Source of the DNA: Pycnopodia helianthoides
Taxonomy: Eukaryota; Echinodermata; Asteroidea; Forcipulatida; Asteriidae
Length of the DNA: 64,000 nucleotides
Assembly (NCBI GenBank): GCA_032158295.1
Contig: CM063257.1
Span: 16,956,332 to 17,020,331, forward strand
Reading direction: 5' to 3'
Shown here: positions 1 to 10,600 of the stretch, piece by piece
Layout of the letters: every line of letters starts with the position of its first letter
How positions within the stretch are numbered: position 1 is the first letter of the stretch
Position numbers and translations under genes: made by a program
Notes under the pieces: generated by a model
The model's input: only the letters and a program-made list of their open reading frames with translations
Databases searched by the model: none
Told to the model about the DNA's origin: nothing

Positions 1-389
1 GATTGTCCAAACCGCACTAACCTTGCGGTTATAATGTCACAACCCCTTGCGAGTAGAGCTACTCCGTGGATTATGGTAAAATTATCCGGTGAGAATCTTA
101 TACCTTGGCGATTTAAAGAAGGCCGAAGAGTTTTGCTAAAGAGAAAAGGTCAGTTCGGTGAGATGGTGTGATATTGAATTCTCGTGAGACGATGTCTCTC
201 GAGATGGCGAGTGATTTTGTCTAGTCTGACCCCTGTTGAACTGTCTGGGCGAGCGTTGTCCTGTTCGACCCGAGGGTTATTCACACTGGCGAATTGAAGT
301 TGAGGTTCTGTTGAGGAGATTTCGAAGCTTAAGTTGAGTCTGCCCGAACATCTGACGTCACACTTCGAGGCTCGTGATTAATGTGTCCG
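1..389. other. Unannotated left edge, no gene seen
   Basis: I see no coding exon, RNA gene or recognisable repeat here. There are short runs resembling CTCGTGAGACGATGTCTCTCGAGATGG, but no clear periodicity. The minus-strand open frame at 358-546 is a product of the adjacent minisatellite and is not a gene. Confidence 0.5.
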
Positions 390-1118
390 CCCGATAGTCC
401 GAAGGTCCGTTAGTCCGAAAGTTCGATAGTCCGAAGGTTCGATAGTCCGAACGCACAAATTTCCCATATAACAGAGGGTTCATTAGTCCGAAAATGAAAT
501 AGGGTTCGTTAATTCGAACATTTGATGCGATAGTCCACAGGTTCATTATTCCAAAGGTTTATTGATCCGAAGGTTCACTGGTCCGAAGGTTCGGTAGTCC
601 GAATTGACGATAAGGTCCGATAGTCCGAATCGATGATCGAACCTTATTGTCAATTCGGACTATCGAACCTTCGGACTATCGAACCTTTGGACTATTGAAC
701 CTTCGGACAAACGAACCTTCGGACAAACGAACCTTCGGACGAACGAACCTTCGGACTAATGAACCTTCGGACAAACGAACCTTCGGACAAACGAACCTTC
801 GGACAAACGATCCTTCGGACGAACGAACCTTCGGACTAATGAACCTTCGGACAAACGAACCTTCGGACGAACGAACCTTCGGACAAACGAACCTTCGGAC
901 GAGCGAACCTTCGGACAAACGAACCTTCGGACGAACGAACCTTCGGACAAACGATCCTTCGGACGAACGAACCTTCGGACTAATGAACCTTCGGACAAAC
1001 GAACCTTCGGACGAACGAACCTTCGGACAAACGAACCTTCGGACAAACGAACCTTCGGACGAACGAACCTTCGGACAAACGAACCTTCGGACAAACGAAC
1101 CTTCGGACGAACGAACCT
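390..1118. repeat. 16-bp minisatellite in head-to-head orientation
   Basis: The unit on the right side is close to TTCGGACAAACGAACC, with variants TTCGGACGAACGAACC and TTCGGACTAATGAACC, repeated almost without interruption from about 655 to 1118. To the left of about 616 the same motif appears reverse-complemented and more degenerate (GTCCGAAGGTTCGATA). The array therefore inverts at its centre. Because 16 is not a multiple of 3, three units (48 bp) give an apparent 16-residue peptide repeat in open frames on both strands. These frames are artefacts of the repeat. Confidence 0.9.
588..669. repeat. Inverted-repeat core of the 16-bp minisatellite
   Basis: The left arm 588-616 and the right arm 641-669 are reverse complements over 29 bp with two mismatches. 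They flank a 24-nt spacer. This is the switch point where the repeat orientation flips, and it could form a hairpin or cruciform. Confidence 0.8.
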
Positions 1119-1390
1119 ATCGATTAATGCCAGAGACCGGCTTCGAGCGTTTGGAGGAATCCTGACAAACACACCTTTGACCTCGCATCCCATTGCGGTC
1201 TTGCGGATAAGTACAGGGGACCAGTCTAGCAGTGACCATCATTTTGATTAATAGACCGGTGCCTGTCTTTATCCTATAAGGACAGGGGACCAGTCTAAAG
1301 TTGAGTGTGCATTGAAGTGCAAGATGATCGCCGTGGAAGCTCTGGCTGGTTGCGGTGGATTTTTTCGTCCGGTGATAGGGGGACATCTAA
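1119..1390. other. Spacer between two minisatellites
   Basis: Non-repetitive spacer. It holds a short imperfect duplication (ACAGGGGACCAGTCTA at about 1213 and 1281). I see no gene. Confidence 0.5.
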
Positions 1391-3710
1391 GATGGGTTCG
1401 AACCCTGGTTGTGGTGATGAGCTCCTCTAATTTTGTAATGGTTAGTACAAGGATGGGTTCGAACCCTGGTTGTTGTGGTGATAAGCTGATCAGTGACTGG
1501 TGGTTTGTACAAGGATGGGTTCGCACCTATAGCAATTGGTTTTGGCGTGTATTTTTTCTGATGGTAGGTTGTTTAACCCAATAAGGTTTCAAACCCTGGT
1601 TGTTGTGTTTATGTTCTCTGATGATTTTTGTTTATCCCAGGATGGGTTCGAACCCTGGCAGTGGTGTTTTTGTTCTCTGATGATAGGTTGTTAATCCAAG
1701 GATGGGTTCGAACCCTGGTTGTTGTGTCGATGTTCTTTGATGATAGGTTGTTAATCCCAAGATGGGTTCGAACCCTGGCTGTTGTGTTTATAATCTCTGA
1801 TGATGGGTTGTTTATCCCAAGATGGGTTCGAACTCTGGCAGTGGTGTTTTTGTTCTCTGATGATAGGTTGTTAATCCAAGGATGGGTTCGAACCCTGGTT
1901 GTTGTGTCGATGTTCTTTGATGATAGGTTGTTAATCCCAAGATGGGTTCGAACCCTGGCTGTTGTGTTTATAATCTCTGATGATGGGTTGTTTATCCCAA
2001 GATGGGTTCGAACTCTGGCAGTGGTGTTTTTGTTCTCTGATGATAGGTTGTTAATCCAAGGATGGGTTCGAACCCTGGTTGTTGTGTCGATGTTCTTTGA
2101 TGATAGGTTGTTAATCCCAAGATGGGTTCGAACCCTGGCTGTTATCTTTGTGTTCTCTGATGATGGGTTGTTTATCCCAAGATGGGTTCGAACTCTGGCA
2201 GTGGTGTTTTTGTTCTCTGATGATAGGTTGTTAATCCAAGGATGGGTTCGAACCCTGGTTGTTGTGTCGATGTTCTTTGATGATAGGTTGTTAATCCCAA
2301 GATGGGTTCGAACCCTGGCTGTTATCTTTATGTTCTCTGATGATAGGTTGTTCATCCCAAGATGGGTTCGAACCCTGGTTGTTGTGTTTATGTTATCTGA
2401 TGATAGGTTGTTCATCCCACTGGGTTCGAACCCTGGTTGTTGTGTCTATGTTCTTTGATGATAGGTTGTTTATCCCAAGATGGGTTCGAACTCTGGCTGT
2501 TATCTTTATGTTCTCTGATGATAGGTTGTTAATCCAAGGATGGGTTTGAACCCTGGTTGTGGTGTTTTTGTTCTCTGATGATAGGTTGTTAATCCAAGGA
2601 TGGGTTTGAACCCTGGTTGTGGTGTTTTTGTTCTCTGATGATAGGTTGTTAATCCAAGGATGGGTTCGAACCCTGGTTGTGGTGTTTTTGTTCTCTGATG
2701 ATAGGTTGTTCATCCCAGGATGGGTTCGAACCCTGGTTGTGGTGTTTTTGTTCTCTGATGATAGGTTGTTAATCCAAGGATGGGTTCGAACCCTGGTTGT
2801 GGTGTTTTTGTTCTCTGATGATAGGTTGTTAATCCAAGGATGGGTTCGAACCCTGGTTGTGGTGTTTTTGTTCTCTGATGATAGGTTGTTAATCCAAGGA
2901 TGGGTTCGAACCCTGGTTGTGGTGTTTTTGTTCTCTGATGATAGGTTGTTCATCCCAGGATGGGTTCGAACCCTGGTTGTTGTGTTTATAATCTCTGATG
3001 ATAGGTTGTTCATCCCACTGGGTTCGAACCCTGGTTGTTGTGTCTATGTTCTTTGATGATAGGTTGTTAATCCCAGGATGGGTTCGAACCCTGGTTGCTG
3101 TGTTTATGTTCTCTGATGATAGGTTGTTCATCCCAAGATGGGTTCGAACCCTGGTTGCTGTGTTTATGTTATCTGATGATAGGTTGTTCATCCCACTGGG
3201 TTCGAACCCTGGTTGTTGTGTCTATGTTCTTTGATGATAGGTTGTTAATCCCAGGATGGGTTCGAACTCTGGTTGTTGTGTTTATAATCTCTGATGATAG
3301 GTTGTTTATCCCAGGATGGGTTCGAACCCTGGTTGTGGTGTTTATGTTCTTTAATGATAGGTTGTTCATCCCAAGATGGGTTCGAACCCTGGTTGCTGTG
3401 TTTATGTTATCTGATGATAGGTTGTTCATCCCACTGGGTTCGAACCCTGGTTGTTGTGTCTATGTTCTTTGATGATAGGTTGTTAATCCCAGGATGGGTT
3501 CGAACTCTGGTTGTTGTGTTTATAATCTCTGATGATAGGTTGTTTATCCCAGGATGGGTTCGAACCCTGGTTGTGGTGTTTATGTTCTTTAATGATAGGT
3601 TGTTAATCCCAAGATGGGTTCGAACTCTGGTTGTTGTGTTTATATTCTCTGACGATAGGTCGTTCATCCCAGGAAGGGTTCGAACCCCCGTTGTGGTGTT
3701 GATGCCATCT
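1391..3710. repeat. 60-bp minisatellite, each unit with a box-B-like palindrome
   Basis: About 35-38 tandem units of about 60 bp lie here, diverged at the left end (1391-1570) and regular from about 1600. The core of nearly every unit is GGATGGGTTCGAACCCTGG, containing the perfect palindrome GGGTTCGAACCC. This fits the RNA polymerase III box B pattern GWTCRANNC. A 180-bp higher-order repeat of three distinct 60-mers recurs at 1681, 1861, 2041 and 2221. A shortened unit (CATCCCACTGGGTTCGAACC) recurs near 2413, 3015, 3190 and 3430, giving a second, longer period. Open frames of up to 276 residues on both strands result from the period being a multiple of 3. They are not supported as genes. Confidence 0.92.
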
Positions 3711-3821
3711 GCATGATGAATGTTGGGACAGGATGCTTTGAAATACCATGATATGAGATAAAAGGAGATTTTGAAGAAATCGCAGCAACATTTTGCCTCA
3801 ACATTACGCAATCTGCTATAA
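3711..3821. other. Junction DNA up to an A tract
   Basis: About 100 bp of unique DNA, ending in an A tract at 3820-3832, where the duplicated 9.17-kb unit begins. Confidence 0.5.
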
Positions 3822-3897
3822 AAAAAAAAAAACATTCCACATGCAAGGCTCCGGTCCGAGTATCAGGATTCGAATAGGGGTCCACGGAGATGACGCA

Positions 3898-4143
3898 CAC
3901 TGCAAAAACTGGGGTGTTAAAATTGACACCATGGGTGTTGTCACATATAGATACCCAAAAGAGAATTGAATGGAACATAGGGTGTTAAAATAACCAAAAT
4001 GTAATTGTTTTGGCAGATTTTAGTGTTAATTGGTAGAAATTAGTGTTATTTTAACACCCTACAATGTAAATGTTGATTCTTTTTTGGTATCTTTATGTGA
4101 CAACACCCATGGTGTCAATTTTAACAACCCAGTTTTTGCAGTG
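3898..4143. mobile_element. Foldback MITE-like element, left copy
   Basis: An almost fully palindromic element. CACTGCAAAAACTGGG at the left is mirrored by CCCAGTTTTTGCAGTG at the right, with arms of about 65 bp and further inverted matches inward (AGGGTGTTAAAATAAC against GTTATTTTAACACCCT). No coding capacity. A target duplication is not clear. It lies in the flanking DNA included in the 9.17-kb duplication, not in the retrotransposon. Confidence 0.75.
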
Positions 4144-5513
4144 CAGGGAATAAAATTACGAAGTCGACCTGCCTGGTATATAGCCTACCGGCCCGGTCAC
4201 ACAGGGCCACGTCACCCAAGAGCCAACAGGCAACCCGTTCTTTTTTACTTGACATGAAGCACGTAGCTTTAAGTTTTTTGGTTTTGAGGTATTGCATGGT
4301 GAGGTATCAAAGTATACTCGGTTTGCGGTAACACCATGTGTACACTTTGCTGTGTAGAGTTTGTTCTTTAGAGAACTTGTCTTAATATTTTTTGTTCTAT
4401 TACCGCGGAGTAGATTTTCTGAATTTTCTGAGTTAGCTTTTAGTTGTCAATAAAAAGATTAAAACTTTTAAGGTTAAAGTTAAGGTAATAGTTTGGTATA
4501 CTCCAAACATTATTGACCATAAAAATTCACTTCATGAGAAGCACTGTAGCTGTTGATAGTATACACTTTTTGAAAAAAGGATTCCCTTCGAAGTCTGGTT
4601 TAGACAATATTTTCACCCAAAAACATTTCAATCTGAGATACGATTCACGCATGAGTCGTTCCTCAGATTTCTGAGGCTTTATGTCCGTTCCCAAATGCTG
4701 CGCGGGCCCCTTGGTAGACTTGATTCCAAGTCTGCGATCGTGGCTTTTAGTCTACCCGATAGCCAATACTTTATTGCCTGAAATAGCGCCCTCCTGATTG
4801 GTCATCTCTCTGGCATCAGTGTTGTTATGTAAATTTCAGCTGTGAATAAATGAATATCCCGTACACACAAGAGGGTCAAGTCTGAGATTTCGAGTTAGGG
4901 CGTTTGATAGCTAATCTGTGGGGGCTTTTTGCGTGGCTGATTCAGAGAAATAACCGTGATCTCAGACTTGAAATCAAGTCTAGCCCCTTAGCGGTTGACA
5001 GCCAGAGATGCGGTTTGTAGTGTGCTGTCACCACCTCGCTAAAAGTGGATGAACCCCGACGTTCCAATGAAAACACCGTAACACTTCTCCGCTGTTTTCT
5101 CAGCAAGTAGACTCTGTAATCAGCTGAAACATCCACAAGTGACTTTTATTGTCGTTTCCCTTTAAATCAGCATTTCGTTGACGGAAAACCAATCTATGAA
5201 CTTACCTCTTTATTATCCGGACACTTGATCCAGGATGCTTCGACGGGCACCAGGGACTATTCATTTGACTGGAATGACATTATTATTATTCGCACAATGT
5301 TCGCGATTCTCAGAGCGAGTTCACTACAGTCACGCGGTGTTGAAATAACAAAGTTAAAGTGTTATGGTGGTCGGTATCGTCTCGTCTCTTGTTTTTTCAT
5401 TAGATTCTCGAGTTCATCTTGGTTCCGGCAGCTTGACCACTGTCAGTCAGAACTTAAAGGGTAGCATGGCAGTTTGCATGTATAACGCGAACTGTTCTTA
5501 TAAGTCAATGTTA
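4144..5513. other. Flanking DNA left of the first LTR, no gene
   Basis: I see no credible coding exon. Small open frames (for example 4942-5136 on the minus strand) have no recognisable features. The last four bases before the LTR are GTTA, the target-site duplication of the element. Confidence 0.5.
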
Positions 5514-6356
5514 TGTGGCGGGACTAGCCTAATCCGTGGCTAGAAATAACCCTCTACGAACCCGCTATCCAGCGGCCGGGAATGTAGGCCCGTTTGGATG
5601 GAAATATACCGCCCTATACGCGTGGCCACATCCAACCACGCCCCTAAACCTCTGGACGGACAAGGACATACAATAAAAACACACAAGAGATTTATCTCTG
5701 TTACCAATTAATTTATTGTGAGGAACTCTTATTATTTATTGGACCCTGTGTTGACTGGTAGCCTCCCTGATTAATATGATTAGCCTCCCTGATAAGTTAT
5801 GAATAATCGGTTGCCTATAGGTAGCCTCGCACTATGCACTAGGCAATGTAAGGCAGTGCTGGGCGGCGCGGTAAAGCCTGGCTGGGGGTCAGCCTCCGGG
5901 TATCCGTAGTGCCGTACGCCTCTGGCGTCCTTGCGCGTGTCCCACCTCCTCAGATCCCGCCCTCTATCGTCTAGAGTACTCCCTGAGTCTCCCTCGTAGA
6001 GGCGGCAGGTTTGCTGAGCGCGCCCTTCCCGGCTCCGTTCTGCTACGACGGCCTGTAGCAGTTCGTCGCTACGCCTCCAGTAGCCTCCCCGGACCCTGTG
6101 ACCTAACCCCAGCCCAACTCCACCGTCCGTCCAGCACGCCGTCAGCCCCGCTGGTGCCTACCTATGCTTCCGCTCCAGTCCTCGTTGTGCGATTTCACGA
6201 CTCTGTTTGGTATACGTCGACCGACTGTGCACTGAACCGCTGAACTCTTCAACTTACGAAGTGCACAACAACTGAACCACGCTGCCACGCCTGCGGCTTT
6301 TTTATACAAGCCCGCAGCTGCTCGCGCGCCCTCTATGCTCAGCAATTTGCGCCACA
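5514..6356 (-). repeat. LTR 1 (3' LTR of the truncated left retrotransposon copy)
   Basis: An 843-bp LTR with TGTGGCG at one end and its complement CGCCACA at the other. Read on the minus strand it starts at 6356. A TATA-like TATAAAAAA lies at 6306-6298, about 50 nt from the U3 start, and a polyadenylation signal AATAAA lies at 5717-5712. It is identical by eye to LTR 3. Confidence 0.92.
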
Positions 6357-6359
6357 AAG

Positions 6360-6369
6360 CCTCCTTCTT
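6360..6369 (-). other. Polypurine tract, left copy
   Basis: On the minus strand AAGAAGGAGG lies 3 nt before the 3' LTR. This is the expected position of the plus-strand primer for LTR retrotransposons. It is short, so the call rests mainly on position. Confidence 0.6.
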
Positions 6370-6675
6370 AGCTTGAACGTCCCCGTTCATATCAGCTAAA
6401 GACTTGAAAATACAAGCAAATTATCTCAAAACTAAATAGTGTATAACTTTTATTAAACAACATCATTGTCCCTTAATACAACATTTCCTCCACTCTCCGG
6501 TGCCTCCTTATACATGCACCTCCTTTAAACACTTTATCAAAACAAATAACACTTTGTAGAAAACTTTATAAAACTCTTTATAGAAAACTTTGGTAAACTT
6601 TATGAAAACTTTGGCAACTGGCGTAAACGAGCCTTACTTAAAAATAAACCATCACGTGTAGCATCTTAAGAGGAA
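6370..6675. other. Retrotransposon 3' untranslated region, left copy
   Basis: An AT-rich stretch between the zinc-finger ORF stop and the polypurine tract, with repeated short motifs (AAAACTTTATAAAACTCTTTA). No ORF of interest. Confidence 0.6.
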
Positions 6676-7581
6676 CTATTCTCTAAGAAAATCTTGGTCG
6701 AACTGCACGTCGTAGATCCTCTCCACCCGCTGCTCGCGGACCCTCAGGCCCGCCTCGTAGTCGAGGGTAGTCGATACCTCACGTACTCTGCTGACGCGGC
6801 CTCTCAGCACATCCTCGAGAGGTGTCATGTGGATCGGACGCAGGTCCTCTCTGTACCCCTCGGCTGCCCCGTCTTCTTGAGCCTCCGCCTTAGCCGGCTC
6901 TTGTGGCGGCAACACTTCCGCCTCCTCGTCACTGCCCTCCGATTCAACCTGGGTCATCAAGAGCATCCCCCGAGGCTTACCAGCAAGTGGCTCACGTACG
7001 ACCGGGGCTGGCCGGTCCTCTTCCAACAAGGACAAAGAGGCTGGCGACAATGACAGCCCTCCTCCAAATGCGTCTGGTCCTGCAGCCACGGAGAGGTCAA
7101 GAGGAGTTCCATGAGCACCTGCGTCCTCCTCCTCAGCAGCCTTGCGCTTGGCTGGTTGCTCCTCTTCCCGGGCCACTGATTCACTCTGGGCCGGACGCTT
7201 CTCCCCGCATTGTTGCTTACTGGCGGCATGCTCGTCGTGAAGGGTGGACAGCGCCTCAGCCCACGTCTCCGCATCCTCGAGGTCCCTCGTCACCCGCCTG
7301 GTCTCTTTTGGTGCGTCGCACCCGCCGTCCAACCGTTGCCTCTGGGCCCGCTCCCTCTCAGTTTCCAATGGGACAATATCTACCTCATGGACATGGTCCT
7401 CGTGGTTGTGGCGGTAGTGTCTCCTCAGGTTATCTTTCCTCGCACACCTGAATGTGCATCGCTCACACCAAGCGTACAGCTCCGGACCGTGATCTACCTG
7501 CCTGTGTCGGGTAAGGCTGGTTCTGTGCCGGAACGTATTGGAGCACTCCGGGCACCCAAACTTCCTGTCATGACTCTTCAT
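6676..7581 (-). CDS. Retrotransposon third ORF: C2H2 zinc-finger protein, left copy
   Basis: A protein of 301 residues if the ATG at 7581-7579 is used. The open frame extends nine codons further, but only to a TTG. Two C2H2 fingers sit at the N terminus: C10-X2-C13-X12-H26-X4-H31 and C39-X2-C42-X12-H55-X4-H60. The rest is acidic and low-complexity, with a basic PAKRK patch (about 143-150) and a PLDLS motif (about 160-164) that matches the PxDLS consensus for CtBP co-repressor binding. It lies after pol, where envelope genes sit in some Gypsy elements, but has no signal peptide or membrane segment. Upstream, TTTGTTTTTATTCTATAG followed by G looks like a 3' splice site, so expression from a spliced mRNA is plausible. 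DNA or RNA binding is an inference from the fingers. Confidence 0.8.
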   Translation of the reverse strand: MKSHDRKFGCPECSNTFRHRTSLTRHRQVDHGPELYAWCERCTFRCARKDNLRRHYRHNHEDHVHEVDIVPLETERERAQRQRLDGGCDAPKETRRVTRDLEDAETWAEALSTLHDEHAASKQQCGEKRPAQSESVAREEEQPAKRKAAEEEDAGAHGTPLDLSVAAGPDAFGGGLSLSPASLSLLEEDRPAPVVREPLAGKPRGMLLMTQVESEGSDEEAEVLPPQEPAKAEAQEDGAAEGYREDLRPIHMTPLEDVLRGRVSRVREVSTTLDYEAGLRVREQRVERIYDVQFDQDFLRE

Positions 7582-7657
7582 GGTTTCCAGCCTATAGAAT
7601 AAAAACAAAACAAATAGAAATGGTTAATAATAATATTGAAACTGTACAAATTACTTC

Positions 7658-10600
7658 CTAACGGAAGCGGAGAGGTAACCTCCTCTCCCTGGGCGGATTT
7701 CTTCGATTCCGGCCCACTGGAACTTCTTCTGTGTCCTGTACTGTCTCGGTAACTGCGTCTTCGTCACTTTCTCCCATGGCAAATACCGGGCTAATTTGTG
7801 TGTCCTCAATGACATGTATGTCCGGCGTTGCCGCCTCGTCACTCCTCTGCTGATGCTGTCGTACAGGTGATCGTTCCTGGTCCATCTGAGGCGGAACTTC
7901 AGTGACTCTTCTCGGAGGTTCCGTCTGCCATGAATCAATATGAGGGCCTTGGTAAGGCTTCATCCGATCGAAATGAACCACAAGCATCTTCCCCCTGGGT
8001 TTACTCTGAATCCTGTAGTTCACATCGGAAAGCTTCTTCAAGATGAGGTATGGTCCTTCCCATCTAGAAACTAACTTGGGGCAAACCCCTTTCTTCTTTG
8101 CTGGGTTAAACAGCCAGATGAAATCACCTACATTGTAACCTGCTCCTTCAACTTTCTTGTCATATGACTGTTTTTGGCGTCTAGCACTAGTCTTCGTTTG
8201 TTCTCTGGCTCTTTCGTGGGCCTTTTTCATCCTCCTGCGCAATTCGTCTCCATAATATGTCTCGGGTTCCATAGCCTCATCAGGAAGAGGCACTTCGGTA
8301 GTGAGGTCCACCGGGAGCATGACCTCCCTGCCTAGCATGAGCATGTTCGGAGTCTCTCCTGTTGACTCCTGTGGTACCGATCTGTATGCAAATGTAGCGA
8401 AAGGAAGCTGTTGGTCCCAGTCCTTCTGGTTACGATCGGGATCCAGCATCATTGCCACGGTATGGATAAGTGTTTTGTTGTATCTTTCTACGAGTCCATC
8501 TGACTTCGGGTTGTATGCCACTGTACGGGTTTTCCTTATGCCCAATATCTTACACATTTCGGCAAACACATCTGACTCAAAGTTGCGACCCTGGTCGGAG
8601 TGCAACTCCCGCGGCACACCGTACCGGCAAACGAAGTTCTCTACAAATGCCTTAGCTACCGTCTCGGCTGTACTATCTGGGAGGGGGTACGCCTCCATCC
8701 ACTTAGTGAAGTAGTCAGCAATCACTAGCACCCATTTGTTTCCTCCGTCAGTTTCTGGCAAAGGGCCGACGAGGTCCAACGCCACTCTTTCCATCGGCGC
8801 CCCAACCCGGTACTGTCTAAGTGGTGCACGCCTCTTCCGAGCAGGCGACTTCCGTTTCGCACACAAAATACATTTCCTGCACCAAATTCTCACATCCGCT
8901 GCCATACCCGACCAATAATACCTCACCTTTATCTTAGCAAGCGTACGACTGATTCCAAAGTGTCCCCCTGTCTTTTCCCCATGCAACTCATTCATCTTCG
9001 CCTCTCGTAGGTTGAGTGGGAGGACTATTTGCCATTTCAACTCTCTCCCGTCATTCGACTCCCAACGGCGACATAACACTGACTGTCTCATCTCCAATTG
9101 GCCCCATTGTGACCAATAAACTTTGTCCACCGGTGCACGGGAGGATATACCCTTCCAATCCGGTCGCTGATCCGACTCCTCTTTCCCACGTATTACCCAC
9201 GCAATGGACGGGTCCTCCAGCTGACCTTTTCGCAAATCCTCCATGGTAACAGTCGGCTCTACCGTCACGACTCTCACGTTCGCTGGCGCGGGTGCCTCTG
9301 CACTCTCGTCGTCCAATCGTCCACATTGTTTACACGGTCGGCGTGACAGGCCGTCTGCGTTTCCGTGTTTCTTCCCCGGGCGATGCAATATCTCATAGTT
9401 GTATTGCCCAAGCACTTCCAGCCACCGAGCTACCTGTCCCTCTGGGTTCTTAAAAGTAACCAACCACTTTAACGCCGCATGATCCGTTCGCACTGTTATC
9501 TTTTGTCCGTACAGGTATTGCTTAAAATGCTTGAGATAGACGACAATCGCAAGGAGTTCCCTGCGCGTCACGCAGTAATTCCTCTCGGGTTTGGAGAGTG
9601 TACGACTGGCGTAGGCTACAACACGCTCTTCCCCATTTTGCACCTGAGATAAAACTGCTCCGATACCGACCCCACTAGCATCTGTATCCAACACGAAATT
9701 GCCTTCGGGTTCTGGGTATGCCAGTATTGGCGCCTCTTGCAGGTGAGTTTTCAAGGTTTGGAATGCCTCCTGGCACTCGTCGCTCCAGTGAAACACACGT
9801 GCCTTCTCCGTTAGGCTGTGGAGTGGGCGTGCCACGTCAGCAAAGCCTCTTATAAACCTCCTGTAGTACGAGGCAAGTCCAAGAAAACTCCTCACCGCTC
9901 GAACATCAGTCGGGGTTGGCCATGTCCTTACCGACTCCACTTTGTCTGGATCAGTTGATACTCCAGCCGAGGACACCACATGCCCCAAGTACTTGACAGA
10001 CTGTCTGAAAAGATGGCATTTTCCCGGCTTCAACTTAAGTCCAGCCTCACGGAACCTCTGCAGAACTTCCCTCAAACGGTTGATTTCTTCCATGATTGTC
10101 CGTCCGTGCACTATTACATCGTCTAAATATACCAGCAAGGTTTCCCATTGGAGGCCGCGCACTATCCTCTCCATAAGCCTCTCGAATGTGGCGGGAGCAT
10201 TGCACAGACCGAAGGGCATAACCCTCCAACTATACAATCCCCCGCGCACAACAAATGCTGATTTCTTACTGGCTTCGGCATCGAGTTCTACTTGCCAATA
10301 GCCCGATGCGAGATCAAGGGTGGAAAACCATGTCGCACCGGCTAGTGCGTCAAGGGTGTCGTCAATTCGTGGGACGGGGTAGGCGTCCTTTATTGTCTTC
10401 TCATTTAGCCCTCTATAATCCACGCAGAACCGCTGAGTGCCGTCCTTTTTGCGTACAAGAACTACATTGGAGGCCCATGGACTGTCGGATGACTCTATGA
10501 TGCCTCTACTCAACAAGTCCTCAACCTGCCGGTCGATCTCCTTTTGATTACATAAAGGTTGTCGCCTCGGTCTCTCCTTCACTGGTCTAGCGTTGCCCGT

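Noticed and set aside
647..1165. Open frame with a 16-residue repeat, plus similar minus-strand frames
   Set aside because: Both strands are open only because three 16-bp units equal 48 bp. There is no start context, domain or splice evidence.
1609..3056. Long open frames on both strands in the 60-bp satellite
   Set aside because: The period is a multiple of 3, so any stop-free unit gives a long frame. Not evidence for a protein.
1391..3710. CRISPR-like array
   Set aside because: Units are contiguous and near-identical with no unique spacers, and the window is eukaryotic.
6694..7602. Plus-strand open frames opposite the zinc-finger ORF
   Set aside because: Shadows of the GC-rich minus-strand ORF. 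They lack motifs, while the minus strand has zinc fingers.
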